Positions 25,714 through 34,765 of a DNA stretch of 64,000 bases are shown here, in pieces (positions within the stretch are counted from its first letter, which is position 1; the number at the start of each line of letters is the position of its first letter). The DNA comes from Fibrobacter succinogenes (GTDB taxonomy: Bacteria; Fibrobacterota; Fibrobacteria; Fibrobacterales; Fibrobacteraceae): NCBI RefSeq assembly GCF_902779965.1, contig NZ_CACZDK010000003.1:124001-188000 (forward strand), read 5' to 3'. The translations under genes and the position numbers were made by a program. The notes beneath the pieces were generated by a model, which saw only the letters and a program-made list of their open reading frames with translations, was not told the origin of the DNA and ran no database searches.

Positions 25714-28212
25714 TTACTTGAATTGAGCCGTGAAGCTTGCGCCTTCCTTCACATCCACCAAACGCGGATTGTCCGTCACGCCATCGTTCCATCCAGTAAA
25801 CACAGCTCCATTATCAGGAACTGCCTTGAGTTCCATTTTAACGCCAACAAAGAACTTGCCCTTGAAATCCTTGCTCGGGAGTTTTGCACCTTCCATAAGC
25901 ACGGAACCGTTTCCAGAAGCACTGATGCTCACAGAAGCCGTACCGCTCAAGCCAAATTCTTCCTGGTATTCCTGAAGGACCACCGGATCGCGATCTTTAG
26001 CCCATTTCTTCAAGCATGAGCCAGTCTTGCTGAAGCCATTGTCATCAGGACAAGAGTTGTGATAGTACCTTTCATTCTGCTTGAACTTTTCAAGGTCGCG
26101 GTTCATTTCGTTATTGTCAATCGTTGCAACCATGGCATCGACAATCTTTTCAACATTCTTAGCGTTCGTATAGCTATTGAACATCAATGCAGAGCGGTTG
26201 ATGAACATACGCTTGAATTCCGGGTTCTTGATAAGCTGGATATAGAGGTTAGCAAAGCAACCTTCTTCCTTGCACGGCTTATTTCCGCCGCCCTTCTTAA
26301 TCCAAGCAAACATGTTGCTGCCTTGGGCAAATTCACCGCCATTTACGCCCCAAGTCCAGTCAAAACCATGATCAAGGTCATAAACCATGAACTTCCACGG
26401 GTGTTCCGGAGCAGACCATGCACGAACGTTGTTGTTCGGCCAGTCGCCATTGTGCATATAAATTTCAGCAGCCATGTAATCCGCCAAGTTACCCACGTCA
26501 AGCATCAACTTTGCCGAAGCGTAATTGGCATTGTTTTCGCCAGAAAAATCATTTGTAGCCACAAAATGAAGCATGTTCTTGTAGGCGTCAATCGTACCAT
26601 TGCTGGCTTCAACTTCTTTCCCCAAGTGCTTGATGAAGTTCACCGAGTTGGCATCAATCTTGTAGTTCGTTTCTACGTAATGCTTGTTGAAACGTTCACG
26701 CATGTCATGGATGCCATAGTACTTGCCGTTGTAGAACACCACCACTTGGCGGCTTCTCTGGTAATCCACGCTTGTCCCTTCAAGGAGCGCGCCACCCATA
26801 GCATCTTCAATGTAGTCACTCACAAAGCGGTTACCGTTATTGCGGAGGTTGAATGCTTTATACTTGTCATTCACGCCCTTGCGAGTTTCGAACAACGGAT
26901 AATTGATGCTACCTTCTTCATATTCTTCACGGAGGCGGATGGCAACGGACTTCTTGTCATTCAAGCGACTATAGCCACCCATCAAAGAAATACCGGCATC
27001 CTTTTCCCATGTAGAGCCATCCTTAGTCGAAGAACCCTTTTCGAAATATTCAACATGAACCGGGTATTCCACATCGGCATAAAGACCGACGCTGTCCGGA
27101 CAACCCTTCGGGGCATCGCACTTCGTCTTAATATAATGTTCACGGAAGAAGCTGGAGTCAACGCTGATCGCAACAATCGGCATCTTCACAGCTTCTTCAT
27201 CAACGAAGAACGTACGGGTCGTTACTTTACTCGAAAGTGCACCCTTCTTAAACGAAGCGCAACGGAAAGCCACGCTATGGTCAATACGTTTCGGAGAATT
27301 GAATTCCGGAGAATTTTCGGTCGGCACAGAGCCGTCCGTCGTGCAGCGGAGCTTGACACCTTCATCAAGAGAAGGCGGATTCAAAGTAAATGCTTCGCTA
27401 TAGAAACCGGACTTGAGGCCGCTCATGTCAGCAGAAGGAGCAACTTCATCATAAGATTTTGTCGTATTCGGTTTTTCCGGAGTCGCTTTTTCAAAGTACT
27501 TCCAATAGCCGCCATCGACAATGCCCCAGCTGAGACCGGCAGTCAATTCAGGGTATGCCACCGAGTCACGGATTCCGTTAAACCTGTCGACCAAGTAAAG
27601 CGTACCCCCATTCTTATCTAGCTTCCAATTCGTATGCGGACGCGTATGACGGTTATCGTTATCAGCAACAGCTACTGCAGAAATATTTTTCTTATCGCAG
27701 AATATAACTCTAAAAGATTTAGCCTTGAGAATATCATGGCCAAAGACCCACTTGCGCAAGTTCTTCAAATTCTCAACAAGTGTATAGCCTTCAAGATCGA
27801 TGTCCTGATCACTGGAGTTGTAGATTTCAACCCAAGACGGATCATTGCCTTCTTCATCGTACCAATCCATATTCAACGGAGAAATTTCCGTTATACGCAA
27901 AGCCGATTGTCCAATCCAACGAAGAGCGGTATCGGGCGGAAGCTGGACATAAATAGGGACCCAAACAGTATCGTTACTGGAATTAATAATTTTTATGTAT
28001 TCCGTACTTGAGGAATACGGAATCGTCGCACTAGAAGAAGAGCCCGTTTTATTTTGATCACAACCATTAGTGTTCAAGCACTGACTTCCGGGTTCATCAG
28101 GTTTTGTAAAATTACCATCATCATTGTCATCAGCACAGCCAACAACAAAAGCTGTACCAAGAACCGCAGCCAGAGAAAGAATCTCTTTAATCCATTTTTT
28201 TGAGCGAATCAC
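25714..28212 (-). CDS. CotH-kinase-family surface lipoprotein with lamin-tail domain
   Basis: The GTG at 28212 is chosen because AGGTGG lies 5 nt before it. The 832-residue product has a lipobox (VVGC), a Ser/Asn-rich linker, a lamin-tail domain (about 104-217, ITEISPLNMDWYDEEGNDPS), a chitobiase-like domain (about 245-340, LRCTTDGSVPTEN), and a CotH kinase-like domain (about 345-720) containing KAFNLRNNGN, GIHDMRERFN and the metal-binding YDLDHGFDW. A divergent InlB-type repeat closes it (FTGWNDGVTDNPR). CotH proteins are secreted protein kinases in spore formers. In fibre-degrading bacteria related proteins sit beside cellulosomal or surface proteins. Single-gene unit with its own terminator. 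Confidence 0.88.
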   Translation of the reverse strand: MIRSKKWIKEILSLAAVLGTAFVVGCADDNDDGNFTKPDEPGSQCLNTNGCDQNKTGSSSSATIPYSSSTEYIKIINSSNDTVWVPIYVQLPPDTALRWIGQSALRITEISPLNMDWYDEEGNDPSWVEIYNSSDQDIDLEGYTLVENLKNLRKWVFGHDILKAKSFRVIFCDKKNISAVAVADNDNRHTRPHTNWKLDKNGGTLYLVDRFNGIRDSVAYPELTAGLSWGIVDGGYWKYFEKATPEKPNTTKSYDEVAPSADMSGLKSGFYSEAFTLNPPSLDEGVKLRCTTDGSVPTENSPEFNSPKRIDHSVAFRCASFKKGALSSKVTTRTFFVDEEAVKMPIVAISVDSSFFREHYIKTKCDAPKGCPDSVGLYADVEYPVHVEYFEKGSSTKDGSTWEKDAGISLMGGYSRLNDKKSVAIRLREEYEEGSINYPLFETRKGVNDKYKAFNLRNNGNRFVSDYIEDAMGGALLEGTSVDYQRSRQVVVFYNGKYYGIHDMRERFNKHYVETNYKIDANSVNFIKHLGKEVEASNGTIDAYKNMLHFVATNDFSGENNANYASAKLMLDVGNLADYMAAEIYMHNGDWPNNNVRAWSAPEHPWKFMVYDLDHGFDWTWGVNGGEFAQGSNMFAWIKKGGGNKPCKEEGCFANLYIQLIKNPEFKRMFINRSALMFNSYTNAKNVEKIVDAMVATIDNNEMNRDLEKFKQNERYYHNSCPDDNGFSKTGSCLKKWAKDRDPVVLQEYQEEFGLSGTASVSISASGNGSVLMEGAKLPSKDFKGKFFVGVKMELKAVPDNGAVFTGWNDGVTDNPRLVDVKEGASFTAQFK

Positions 28213-28335
28213 GGCGACCACCTAAAATAAAGAATACACTTCCCATAGATTTTACCATGGGACACCTTTGTTCCATCCAACACAACTAAATTTAGTAGTT
28301 TTTTTAAAAAAATAACAGTAATATTCTCTTTACCC

Positions 28336-28364
28336 TTGACAAGTGTGAAATATTAAACTATCTT
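28336..28364 (+). promoter_or_regulatory. Sigma-70 promoter of tRNA-Phe
   Basis: TTGACA (28336-28341) and TATCTT (28359-28364) are spaced by 17 bp, and the tRNA begins 15 bp after the -10 box. Confidence 0.8.
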
Positions 28365-28378
28365 TGGGTCATCGAAAT

Positions 28379-28451
28379 GGTTCTGTAGCTCAGTTGGTAG
28401 AGCAGTGGACTGAAAATCCGCGTGTCGTTGGTTCAATTCCAATCGGAACCA
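28379..28451 (+). tRNA. tRNA-Phe (anticodon GAA)
   Basis: A 73-nt cloverleaf GGTTCTG...CGGAACC plus discriminator A. The anticodon loop CTGAAAA gives GAA. The T-loop is TTCAATT. CCA is not encoded. Confidence 0.96.
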
Positions 28452-28456
28452 CGAAG

Positions 28457-28483
28457 AAACCTCGGTGAAAACCGAGGTTTTTT
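28457..28483 (+). terminator. Terminator of tRNA-Phe
   Basis: Stem AACCTCGG / CCGAGGTT followed by TTTTTC, only 6 bp after the tRNA. Confidence 0.85.
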
Positions 28484-28514
28484 CTTTATTTTCGGCAATT
28501 TTCCGAGAAAAGCA

Positions 28515-28547
28515 CAAAAAAAGCCTCATCATAAAAAAAGACGAGGC
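28515..28547 (-). terminator. Terminator of the GAF/HD-GYP gene
   Basis: On the - strand GCCTCGTC / GATGAGGC with an A/T loop is followed by TTTTTTT. It lies about 70 bp after the stop at 28619. Confidence 0.75.
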
Positions 28548-28618
28548 ATCGAAAAAATTTTCTTTCGTCTCTCGTCTGTAGCCGCTACGTGGCATTCTCT
28601 GATCTGATTAAATGTGAT

Positions 28619-29791
28619 TTATTTCACACGCGGTAAGAGACCTTTTTTGACAAAAGCACCATCAGGCCTATAGCAAGAATAAAATTCTTCCCAATGTTCA
28701 ATCAATATATTAATGAGTTCCGGCTGGAAATGCGTCCCGCTATTTTTTTTCATTTCTTCTTTGACGCTTTCTTCCGACCAGGCTTTTTTGTAACAGCGGG
28801 GGCAAACAAGGGCATCGAATACATCAGCCACAGAGCAAATGCGGGCCGCCAGCGGAATATTTTCCCCTTCAAGCCCATCCGGATATCCAGACCCGTCCCA
28901 ACGTTCATGATGCGCCCCCGCAATATCAGCGGCCACGCGCAACAACTCCGTCTTGGAATCGCGAAGAAGAGTACGGCCAATAACAGCGTGGCTTTTCATC
29001 TGGACATACTCACTATCCGTCAAGCGCCCTTCTTTCTTCAGCACCTCATCAGGAATGCCCACCTTGCCCAAATCATGGAGAAGCGATGCATAGTAAATCA
29101 AGTCCTGCTCTTTGGCCGATAAGCCATAATGACGCGCAAACATTTTGGCCAATTCAGAAACGCGATGAATGTGATCACCCACTTCCTGGCTGCGGAATTC
29201 AGAAACTTCACCCAAAATGCGGATGAGCTCCATGTGTGCCGATTCAAGTTCCTTAGCCTTGCGTTCCAGTTCCTGAGCGCGAATAGCCGATTCAATCGTC
29301 TTTGCGGAATAAACCGATATGAGCTTTAGATGTTCCAAGTCCGATTGAGAAAAGAACACATTGTTACCAATCTTGTTTATGGCCTGGAACACCCCCATCA
29401 CGCGCCCTTCGCTTTCCATAGGCATTGTCATCACGGATGTCGTGTGATAACCGTTCTTGATATCACTACGGCGGTCAAACCTGGAATCTTGATAGGCGTC
29501 TTCGACTAAAACAGGCTGACCCGTCTTGAGAGAATACCCGACAAATCCAGCCGTGAGAGGAATACGAAGTTCATCCACACCATGAGCCACCTTGGTCCAC
29601 AATTCATTGCGCTCTTCGTCAATAAGCCACAACGAACAACGGTCGGCCTGAACGATTCGCCTACCCAAGTCCGCCATGAGCAACAGAAGACTATCCGTAT
29701 GGTACTCTGCTGCGATTTTTGGCATGTACTCGAACAAAAGGGCAGCGACTTGACTGTCCCCAAGATCAGAATCGTTGACTTCGTATGCCAT
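28619..29791 (-). CDS. GAF and HD-GYP domain protein (cyclic-di-nucleotide phosphodiesterase)
   Basis: The 390-residue soluble protein has an N-terminal GAF domain (about 25-175, with QADRCSLWLIDEERNELW and NKIGNNVFFSQSDLEHL), a helical linker (about 170-195) and an HD-GYP domain (about 195-370). The latter shows HDLGKVGIPDEVL, AHHERWDGSGYPDGLEGE and ICSVADVFDAL, the metal-binding and GYP motifs of phosphodiesterases that hydrolyse c-di-GMP (or cGAMP). A Cys pair in CPRCYK is unusual for the domain. It is a single-gene unit between tRNA-Phe and tRNA-Ser. No GGDEF protein is in the window. Confidence 0.92.
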   Translation of the reverse strand: MAYEVNDSDLGDSQVAALLFEYMPKIAAEYHTDSLLLLMADLGRRIVQADRCSLWLIDEERNELWTKVAHGVDELRIPLTAGFVGYSLKTGQPVLVEDAYQDSRFDRRSDIKNGYHTTSVMTMPMESEGRVMGVFQAINKIGNNVFFSQSDLEHLKLISVYSAKTIESAIRAQELERKAKELESAHMELIRILGEVSEFRSQEVGDHIHRVSELAKMFARHYGLSAKEQDLIYYASLLHDLGKVGIPDEVLKKEGRLTDSEYVQMKSHAVIGRTLLRDSKTELLRVAADIAGAHHERWDGSGYPDGLEGENIPLAARICSVADVFDALVCPRCYKKAWSEESVKEEMKKNSGTHFQPELINILIEHWEEFYSCYRPDGAFVKKGLLPRVK

Positions 29792-29836
29792 GATATGTAA
29801 AAAAATAATTAATTCAGCACAAAATGCAAAGTATCG

Positions 29837-29866
29837 TTGACGAGATCGGAGTATTTTTTCTATTCT
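29837..29866 (+). promoter_or_regulatory. Promoter of tRNA-Ser
   Basis: TTGACG (29837-29842) and TATTCT (29861-29866) are spaced by 18 bp, and the tRNA begins 14 bp later. Confidence 0.7.
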
Positions 29867-29879
29867 TTGCGCACCAATT

Positions 29880-29960
29880 GGAGGAATAGGCTAATTGGTA
29901 AGTCAGCGGTCTTGAAAACCGCCGCCGTAAGGCTTGGGGGTTCGAGTCCCTCTTCCTCCG
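29880..29960 (+). tRNA. tRNA-Ser (anticodon TGA)
   Basis: An 81-nt cloverleaf GGAGGAA...TTCCTCC with discriminator G, typical of serine tRNAs, and a long variable arm. The anticodon loop CTTGAAA gives TGA. CCA is not encoded. Confidence 0.93.
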
Positions 29961-29961
29961 T

Positions 29962-29988
29962 AAAAAGCTCCCTTCGGGGAGCTTTTTT
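29962..29988 (+). terminator. Terminator of tRNA-Ser
   Basis: Stem AGCTCCC / GGGGAGCT with a TTC-type loop and TTTTTT, directly after the tRNA. Confidence 0.88.
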
Positions 29989-30033
29989 GTTTGGCTGAAC
30001 TTTGACATTTGCTTTTAGAGCGAAAGGAATGTT

Positions 30034-30061
30034 CTAAGTTCTACCAACTGCCTACTGCCTA
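30034..30061 (-). repeat. Heptad repeats overlapping the comF stop codon
   Basis: On the - strand two TAGGCAG, one TTGGTAG and one AACTTAG in perfect phase. The first heptads encode the last residues and the stop TAG (30052-30054) of comF. Confidence 0.85.
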
Positions 30062-30780
30062 CCGCGAAGCCCGTCCCAGTCCGCCCTACAATCAGCAGCA
30101 TAGTCGGCAGCCGCAGATGCCGGTTCATCGTAAATCAAAGTACAGACCTTCAGCGGTAGCGGGAAATCGGCACCAAACGCAGCCAAGCACGCCGAAGTTG
30201 TCGCTCCCGTCGTAAACACATCATCCACGACAACGACACTCCCCCGCTCAGGCATTTTATGCGGAAAATCCGCAACAAACGCACCTGCCACATTCAATTC
30301 GCGATCCTCCTTCGAAAGCTTCGTCTGCGAAACCACGAACGTCTTGCGCTTTAGCCAACGGCAGATCCTACCACCAGTCGCAGTCGCCAGTGCCGCCGCC
30401 AACAACGCCGCCTGATTATAGCCCCGCTCGCGATACCTCGCCCTGTGCAGCGGCACCGGCACAAAATAAAGCGGTTGCGCAAGCATCGAAAGCTCTTGCC
30501 CCACCGCACCTCGCTTCACCGCCGACGAATGACGCACCAAGTACGAAGCCAAACCAGGAATATTGCGGTACTTGAGCGCATGCACAAGGCGCCTCGTCAA
30601 AGGCCGCATCGGGAATAGGCAAAACGCATCATCGCTCGGGAACGAGGGCGAAAGTGCTTCGCGCGCAAGTTCAGCCGCACATGCCGGACACAGCCACGGA
30701 TCCAACCTCTCCGACGAAGTCCCGCACCCCAAGCATTCCATCCCAAAAACAAAATTTGCAACAGTCCGCAAAACGTCCAT
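30052..30780 (-). CDS. comF: ComF-family phosphoribosyltransferase-like protein
   Basis: The 242-residue protein has the N-terminal zinc finger of ComF/GntX (CLGCGTSS ... CPACAAEL) and a C-terminal phosphoribosyltransferase domain with the PRPP loop VVVVDDVFTTGATTSAC (near residue 185) and RERGYNQAALLA before it. In naturally competent bacteria ComF helps DNA entering the cytoplasm. Elsewhere its role is unclear. It has an unusually Ala- and Arg-rich C-terminus, and its last codons (RGRQ and stop) are made of heptad repeat DNA, which shows that the repeat has spread into the gene end. Confidence 0.85.
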   Translation of the reverse strand: MDVLRTVANFVFGMECLGCGTSSERLDPWLCPACAAELAREALSPSFPSDDAFCLFPMRPLTRRLVHALKYRNIPGLASYLVRHSSAVKRGAVGQELSMLAQPLYFVPVPLHRARYRERGYNQAALLAAALATATGGRICRWLKRKTFVVSQTKLSKEDRELNVAGAFVADFPHKMPERGSVVVVDDVFTTGATTSACLAAFGADFPLPLKVCTLIYDEPASAAADYAADCRADWDGLRGRQ

Positions 30781-30872
30781 TCAAGCCTCCTGCTATAAAG
30801 GTGACGCAAAACGCGCCCCATCTCTATAACACGCTTTTTTCAGACATTTGGACTGTAATTTTTTGTCAACAT

Positions 30873-31185
30873 GATTTAGGCGTTAAGTTTTAGGAATTAG
30901 GGATGCAAGAAGTTCCGTATCTACAGTCAGAACTGTATGGATTCCCGCCCCTATCGTGCTACGCACTCCAGGGTCGAGAATGACTCACAAAGGAATCAAG
31001 CGAGAGGCAACTTGTGGACTCGCATTTGTCCTACTTCCTACCGTCTATTTCCTACTAAGCTCTAAGTTCTAAGTTCTGCCAACTAAAACTTCACTGGATC
31101 CTTCACACTACGCGTTCAGGATGACTTCACCAATTTCTAAGTTTTGCCAACTAAGTTCTACCAACTGCCTACTTCCTACTGCCTA
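30873..31185. repeat. Composite heptad/REP-like region between comF and rodA
   Basis: Rightward heptads GATTTAG, GCGTTAA, GTTTTAG, GAATTAG (30873-30900) are followed by a core TGGATTCCCGCCC...GAGAATGAC (30938-30984). Leftward heptads come next (31034-31089, eight units such as CTTCCTA, CCGTCTA, CTAAGTT), then a second core ACTGGATCCTTC...TTCAGGATGAC (31093-31125) and a second leftward array (31137-31185, seven units). No gene lies in this gap of about 410 bp. Confidence 0.85.
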
Positions 31186-31192
31186 CCAACAA

Positions 31193-32440
31193 TCACTTAT
31201 TCCCCTGATACCTGAGGCACATCAATAGCCCCACGAGGAACATACACACCAACGCAAACGAACCGCCGTAAGAGAGGAACGGAAGCGGAAGCCCCGTCAC
31301 CGGCATAAGGCCAATCGTCATTGCGATATTCACCGTAATGTGGAACAAGAAAATCGTCGAAGCGCCCATCGTCACGAGCGTCACAAACGGGTCGTCATTA
31401 GTCCTGCAAATCGACGAGGCGCGCCACAGAAATAGCGTAAACAGCACGAGAACCGCAGCACACCCGACAAAACCAAACTGTTCCCCAAGCACACTAAAAA
31501 TAAAATCCGTATGTTCTTCGGGCAAAAACGAGAGGTTCGTCTGCGAGCCATTCCCAAAGCCCTTGCCACCAATGCCACCGCTACCAATTGCCGTCAACGA
31601 TTGCAACACTTGATAACCATCGCCAAGCGGATCACTCATCGGATCAAGGAAAGTGTTCACTCGCTTTTGCTGGTGAGGTTCCAACATGTTCCACACCATC
31701 GAGCTTGCGTACCCAGCCAAAATGTTCGTTGCGATAATCACACCCGAAAGCTTCTTGGACAAATGCCTACGGAGCACCGAAAATACGACAACACAAATCA
31801 GCATACCCCACAGCACTTGAAACACCATGGACTGCGAATGCAAGAACAGCACCGATAGCACAGGGCTTACAATCAAGAACAAGTCCGTAAAAGTCAGCCC
31901 CGCAAAAAAGAATCCGACAAAAGTCATCGCCGTAAACACAAGCGCGGTACTCAAATCCGGTTGCTTTAGCACCAGCAAGAACGGCACAATAAAAAGTCCA
32001 AGCGGCACCAAAAACGTCTTGAGGTTATGCAAGCTCACCGGGTGTTTCGAAAGCCAATACGATATCGTAATCAGGTATGCAATCTTTGCAAATTCCGAAG
32101 GCTGGAGCTTTATGACTTTCAAGTCAATCCAACGCCCTGCGCCCTTCACATCGCCCGCAAAAATAAGCACGAACACTAGCAAAAGAAGCGCAAACACATA
32201 AGACGGAACAGCAGCGCGCTTGAGCCAATCAATCTTTACAAATACAAGTCCAATCGCAATGGCAATTCCCGTCACAAAGTAAAGAATTTGTCTAAACCAA
32301 CGGGCATCATAAAACACCATTTCTTCATTCATGGTTGCCGAGTACACAAGAAACACGCCAAACGTCATGAGCGTGAGCGTAACTCCGATAAAGAACCAAT
32401 CAAATTTTAGGGACTTGTCCGAAATGCGCTCGTTACTCAT
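31193..32440 (-). CDS. rodA: Peptidoglycan glycosyltransferase RodA
   Basis: The 415-residue SEDS-family membrane protein has about ten helices and the family motifs KQPDLSTALVF, FGNGSQTNLSFLPEEHTDFIF and the C-terminal GLPLPFLSYGGS. It polymerises glycan strands for lateral wall growth together with PBP2, whose gene overlaps its start by 4 bp. Last gene of the mreBCD-mrdA-rodA operon. A heptad array begins 7 bp after its stop. Confidence 0.95.
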   Translation of the reverse strand: MSNERISDKSLKFDWFFIGVTLTLMTFGVFLVYSATMNEEMVFYDARWFRQILYFVTGIAIAIGLVFVKIDWLKRAAVPSYVFALLLLVFVLIFAGDVKGAGRWIDLKVIKLQPSEFAKIAYLITISYWLSKHPVSLHNLKTFLVPLGLFIVPFLLVLKQPDLSTALVFTAMTFVGFFFAGLTFTDLFLIVSPVLSVLFLHSQSMVFQVLWGMLICVVVFSVLRRHLSKKLSGVIIATNILAGYASSMVWNMLEPHQQKRVNTFLDPMSDPLGDGYQVLQSLTAIGSGGIGGKGFGNGSQTNLSFLPEEHTDFIFSVLGEQFGFVGCAAVLVLFTLFLWRASSICRTNDDPFVTLVTMGASTIFLFHITVNIAMTIGLMPVTGLPLPFLSYGGSFALVCMFLVGLLMCLRYQGNK

Positions 32441-34287
32441 TGTTCTTCTTCCTCCTCCTTACCAAAGAAGGTCATTAACACTTTGTGTGCAATCGGGGCA
32501 GCCACGGTACCACCGCCACCGCCTGCTTCTATAATCACAGAAACAGCTATTTGCGGATCATCCAGAGGAGCTACCGCTGCAAACCAGGCGTGAGTCTTCT
32601 GCCCTTTTTTCCATTCGCCAGAGCCAGTCTTTCCGCCCACGCGAATCCCAGGAACGGCGCCCTTCTTTCCCGTGCCACCCGGATGGTTCACCACGGAATC
32701 CATCGCATTCAAAAGCACACGGTGCGTTTCGGGTTTCATCGTTCCCGGACGGATGATTTTTGGTTCATAACGGCGCACCACATTGCCCTGCGCGTCCTGC
32801 AATTCCTTCATAAAGTGTGGCCGATAAACGCCCTTGTTCGTCGCCAAGGAGCCAATAAACACGGCCTGCTGGAGCGGTGTCACCATCTGTCCTTGCCCAA
32901 TCGAAAGGTTCAGAATAAGCCCGCGCGCCCAACGCCAGCCCAAGCGCTTGTTCCTTTGGTTGAACGAAGCCGAATCTGGGAGCCAGCCCGCGCGTTCGCC
33001 AGGAATATCCACACCCAAAAGTTTTTCACCATAGCCAAAGCGTCGAGCAAATTCATTGATACGCGCCATGTCAATTTCTAGGCCGGCCTGATAAAAATAC
33101 ACATCGCACGAAAGGCGAAGCGCATGCACCACGTTCAAGTTTCCATGCACGCCCCAGCACCTTTGGTAACGCGCCCCGTACTGATAACCGCCCGTACAGG
33201 CCTTCGGATAATACTTTGTCTCCGAAATAATACCGCTTTCAAGTCCAGCACCCGACGTCACCAGCTTAAAAATGGATGCCGGCGGGTAAACACCCGAAAT
33301 AGCGCGGTTCGTGAGCGGCCTCATGGAATCAAGCGCCACATGAGCCCACCCCTTGTTGCGTTCACGTTTTTTAAGAGAGAATATATTCGGGTCTAGCCTC
33401 GGCGAAGATACCATTGCTAGAATTTCACCATTGCGCGGGTCAAGCGCCACCAAAGCCCCCTTCACCGAATCGGGAATCGCAGCCTCGGCAGCTTTCTGCA
33501 ACTTCAAGTCAATCGTCGAAACCATGTGCAAGCCAGGCTCCGGCGCAATAAAGCCACCCACATCCGAAAGCGTTCGAACCTCGCGTCCCGAGGCATTCAC
33601 TTCCACAAGCTTGAGCCCGTTTTTCCCGCGGAACTCCTTATCGTATTCTTGTTCCAATCCCTTTTGCCCAATGCGATCGCCCTGCGAATAAGAGGCGTAT
33701 TCCGGAAGCTTCAACTGCTCTTCCGAAATTTCACTCGTGTAGCCAAGCACATGCGATGCAAGCGTCCCGTACGGGTACTCGCGGCGAGACTCGATAATCA
33801 CGGAAACGCCGGGCAACTCCGTCGAATGCTCTTCGATCACCGCGACCTGCTCCATTGTGGCATCTTCCAGAATGCGGACCGGACGCGTGCGCACCCAACG
33901 AATCCTCTGGAACGCGGTATCGAGCGAAAGCGAATCGAAAAGACGCGCGCCCGAAGCATCGCAAATATTCAGCAAGCGCTGGAAAACAGAATCTCGCCCC
34001 GCCTTCTTGCGGGGCATTTCGAGGGCCTGGAGCGCTATTTGGTACGAGGGGCGGTTACGCACCAGCACTTGACCATTACGATCGTAAATGTAACCGCGAT
34101 CGGCAATCAGCTCGATTCTGCGCAAGCGGTTGTTTTCGGAACGCTGGAAATTTTCTTCGTAATGGATGTACTGTAACGAAAACAGCCTGAACAAAATCAC
34201 CGTAAAAAGGATGACCGTCGCCGCCAAGAAAATCAAGACGTTCCAATTTCTGCGTACCCTCGCTTCATTTTCGGCGTCGCTATACAT
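32437..34287 (-). CDS. mrdA: Penicillin-binding protein 2 (transpeptidase)
   Basis: The start is the ATG at 34287 (MYSDAENEARVRRNW, 616 residues), and a longer frame from 34371 would invade mreD. One N-terminal helix (about 18-38) is followed by the PBP dimerisation domain (DRGYIYDRNGQVL) and the transpeptidase domain with SIFK (active-site Ser), SCD and KTGSGEW motifs. It cross-links lateral-wall peptidoglycan in the elongasome with RodA. It overlaps mreD by 8 bp and rodA by 4 bp. The C-terminal EEEEEQ tail is acidic. Confidence 0.95.
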   Translation of the reverse strand: MYSDAENEARVRRNWNVLIFLAATVILFTVILFRLFSLQYIHYEENFQRSENNRLRRIELIADRGYIYDRNGQVLVRNRPSYQIALQALEMPRKKAGRDSVFQRLLNICDASGARLFDSLSLDTAFQRIRWVRTRPVRILEDATMEQVAVIEEHSTELPGVSVIIESRREYPYGTLASHVLGYTSEISEEQLKLPEYASYSQGDRIGQKGLEQEYDKEFRGKNGLKLVEVNASGREVRTLSDVGGFIAPEPGLHMVSTIDLKLQKAAEAAIPDSVKGALVALDPRNGEILAMVSSPRLDPNIFSLKKRERNKGWAHVALDSMRPLTNRAISGVYPPASIFKLVTSGAGLESGIISETKYYPKACTGGYQYGARYQRCWGVHGNLNVVHALRLSCDVYFYQAGLEIDMARINEFARRFGYGEKLLGVDIPGERAGWLPDSASFNQRNKRLGWRWARGLILNLSIGQGQMVTPLQQAVFIGSLATNKGVYRPHFMKELQDAQGNVVRRYEPKIIRPGTMKPETHRVLLNAMDSVVNHPGGTGKKGAVPGIRVGGKTGSGEWKKGQKTHAWFAAVAPLDDPQIAVSVIIEAGGGGGTVAAPIAHKVLMTFFGKEEEEEQ

Positions 34288-34765
34288 TCGACTTTTTCCC
34301 CGAAGTGAGGTAAAACAAAATACCACCGATAACGACGGTGTAAATGCACTCCGGCACAGTCCTTGTGACAAAAAGCGTCGTCACGACATCTTTTTCAAGG
34401 CCTGTAATGAGGAAATAGAACATATCGTTTACGAAAAACGCAAGGCCAAGGACTCCAACCTTTGGAGGCAAGTTGAGCGTCAAGAAATGCTCTTCGAGCT
34501 GCCCCACGGCAAAGCCCACAATCGTCATCGCAATCGCGTTTGCACCAAGCCATTCCACCGGAGCATAGACATCCAGCGTAAAACCAGCCAAGAAGCCCCA
34601 GAAACAGCCCGTAGCGGCCCCATGACGCAAAGCCACGGACACAATAAAGATGACCACAAAATCAGGCCCGACATCCAGAATCTTCAGCCAATCGCCAACA
34701 GAAGACTGCATGGCAAAGGCAGCGACAAACATGAGAAACGTCTTTAACCATCCGTAGTTACTCAT
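34280..34765 (-). CDS. mreD: Rod-shape protein MreD
   Basis: The 161-residue integral membrane protein has about five helices and sits between mreC and mrdA. The sequence is typical of the weakly conserved MreD family (DVGPDFVVIFIVSVALRHG, GFLAGFTLDVY). It is a membrane partner of MreC in the elongation complex. Identification rests on both sequence shape and position. It overlaps mreC and mrdA by 8 bp each. Confidence 0.9.
   Translation of the reverse strand: MSNYGWLKTFLMFVAAFAMQSSVGDWLKILDVGPDFVVIFIVSVALRHGAATGCFWGFLAGFTLDVYAPVEWLGANAIAMTIVGFAVGQLEEHFLTLNLPPKVGVLGLAFFVNDMFYFLITGLEKDVVTTLFVTRTVPECIYTVVIGGILFYLTSGKKSNV

Noticed and set aside
26059-27621. A rightward frame of 520 codons opposite the CotH gene
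   Set aside because: Antisense shadow. The CotH reading has clear domains, a lipobox and a terminator.
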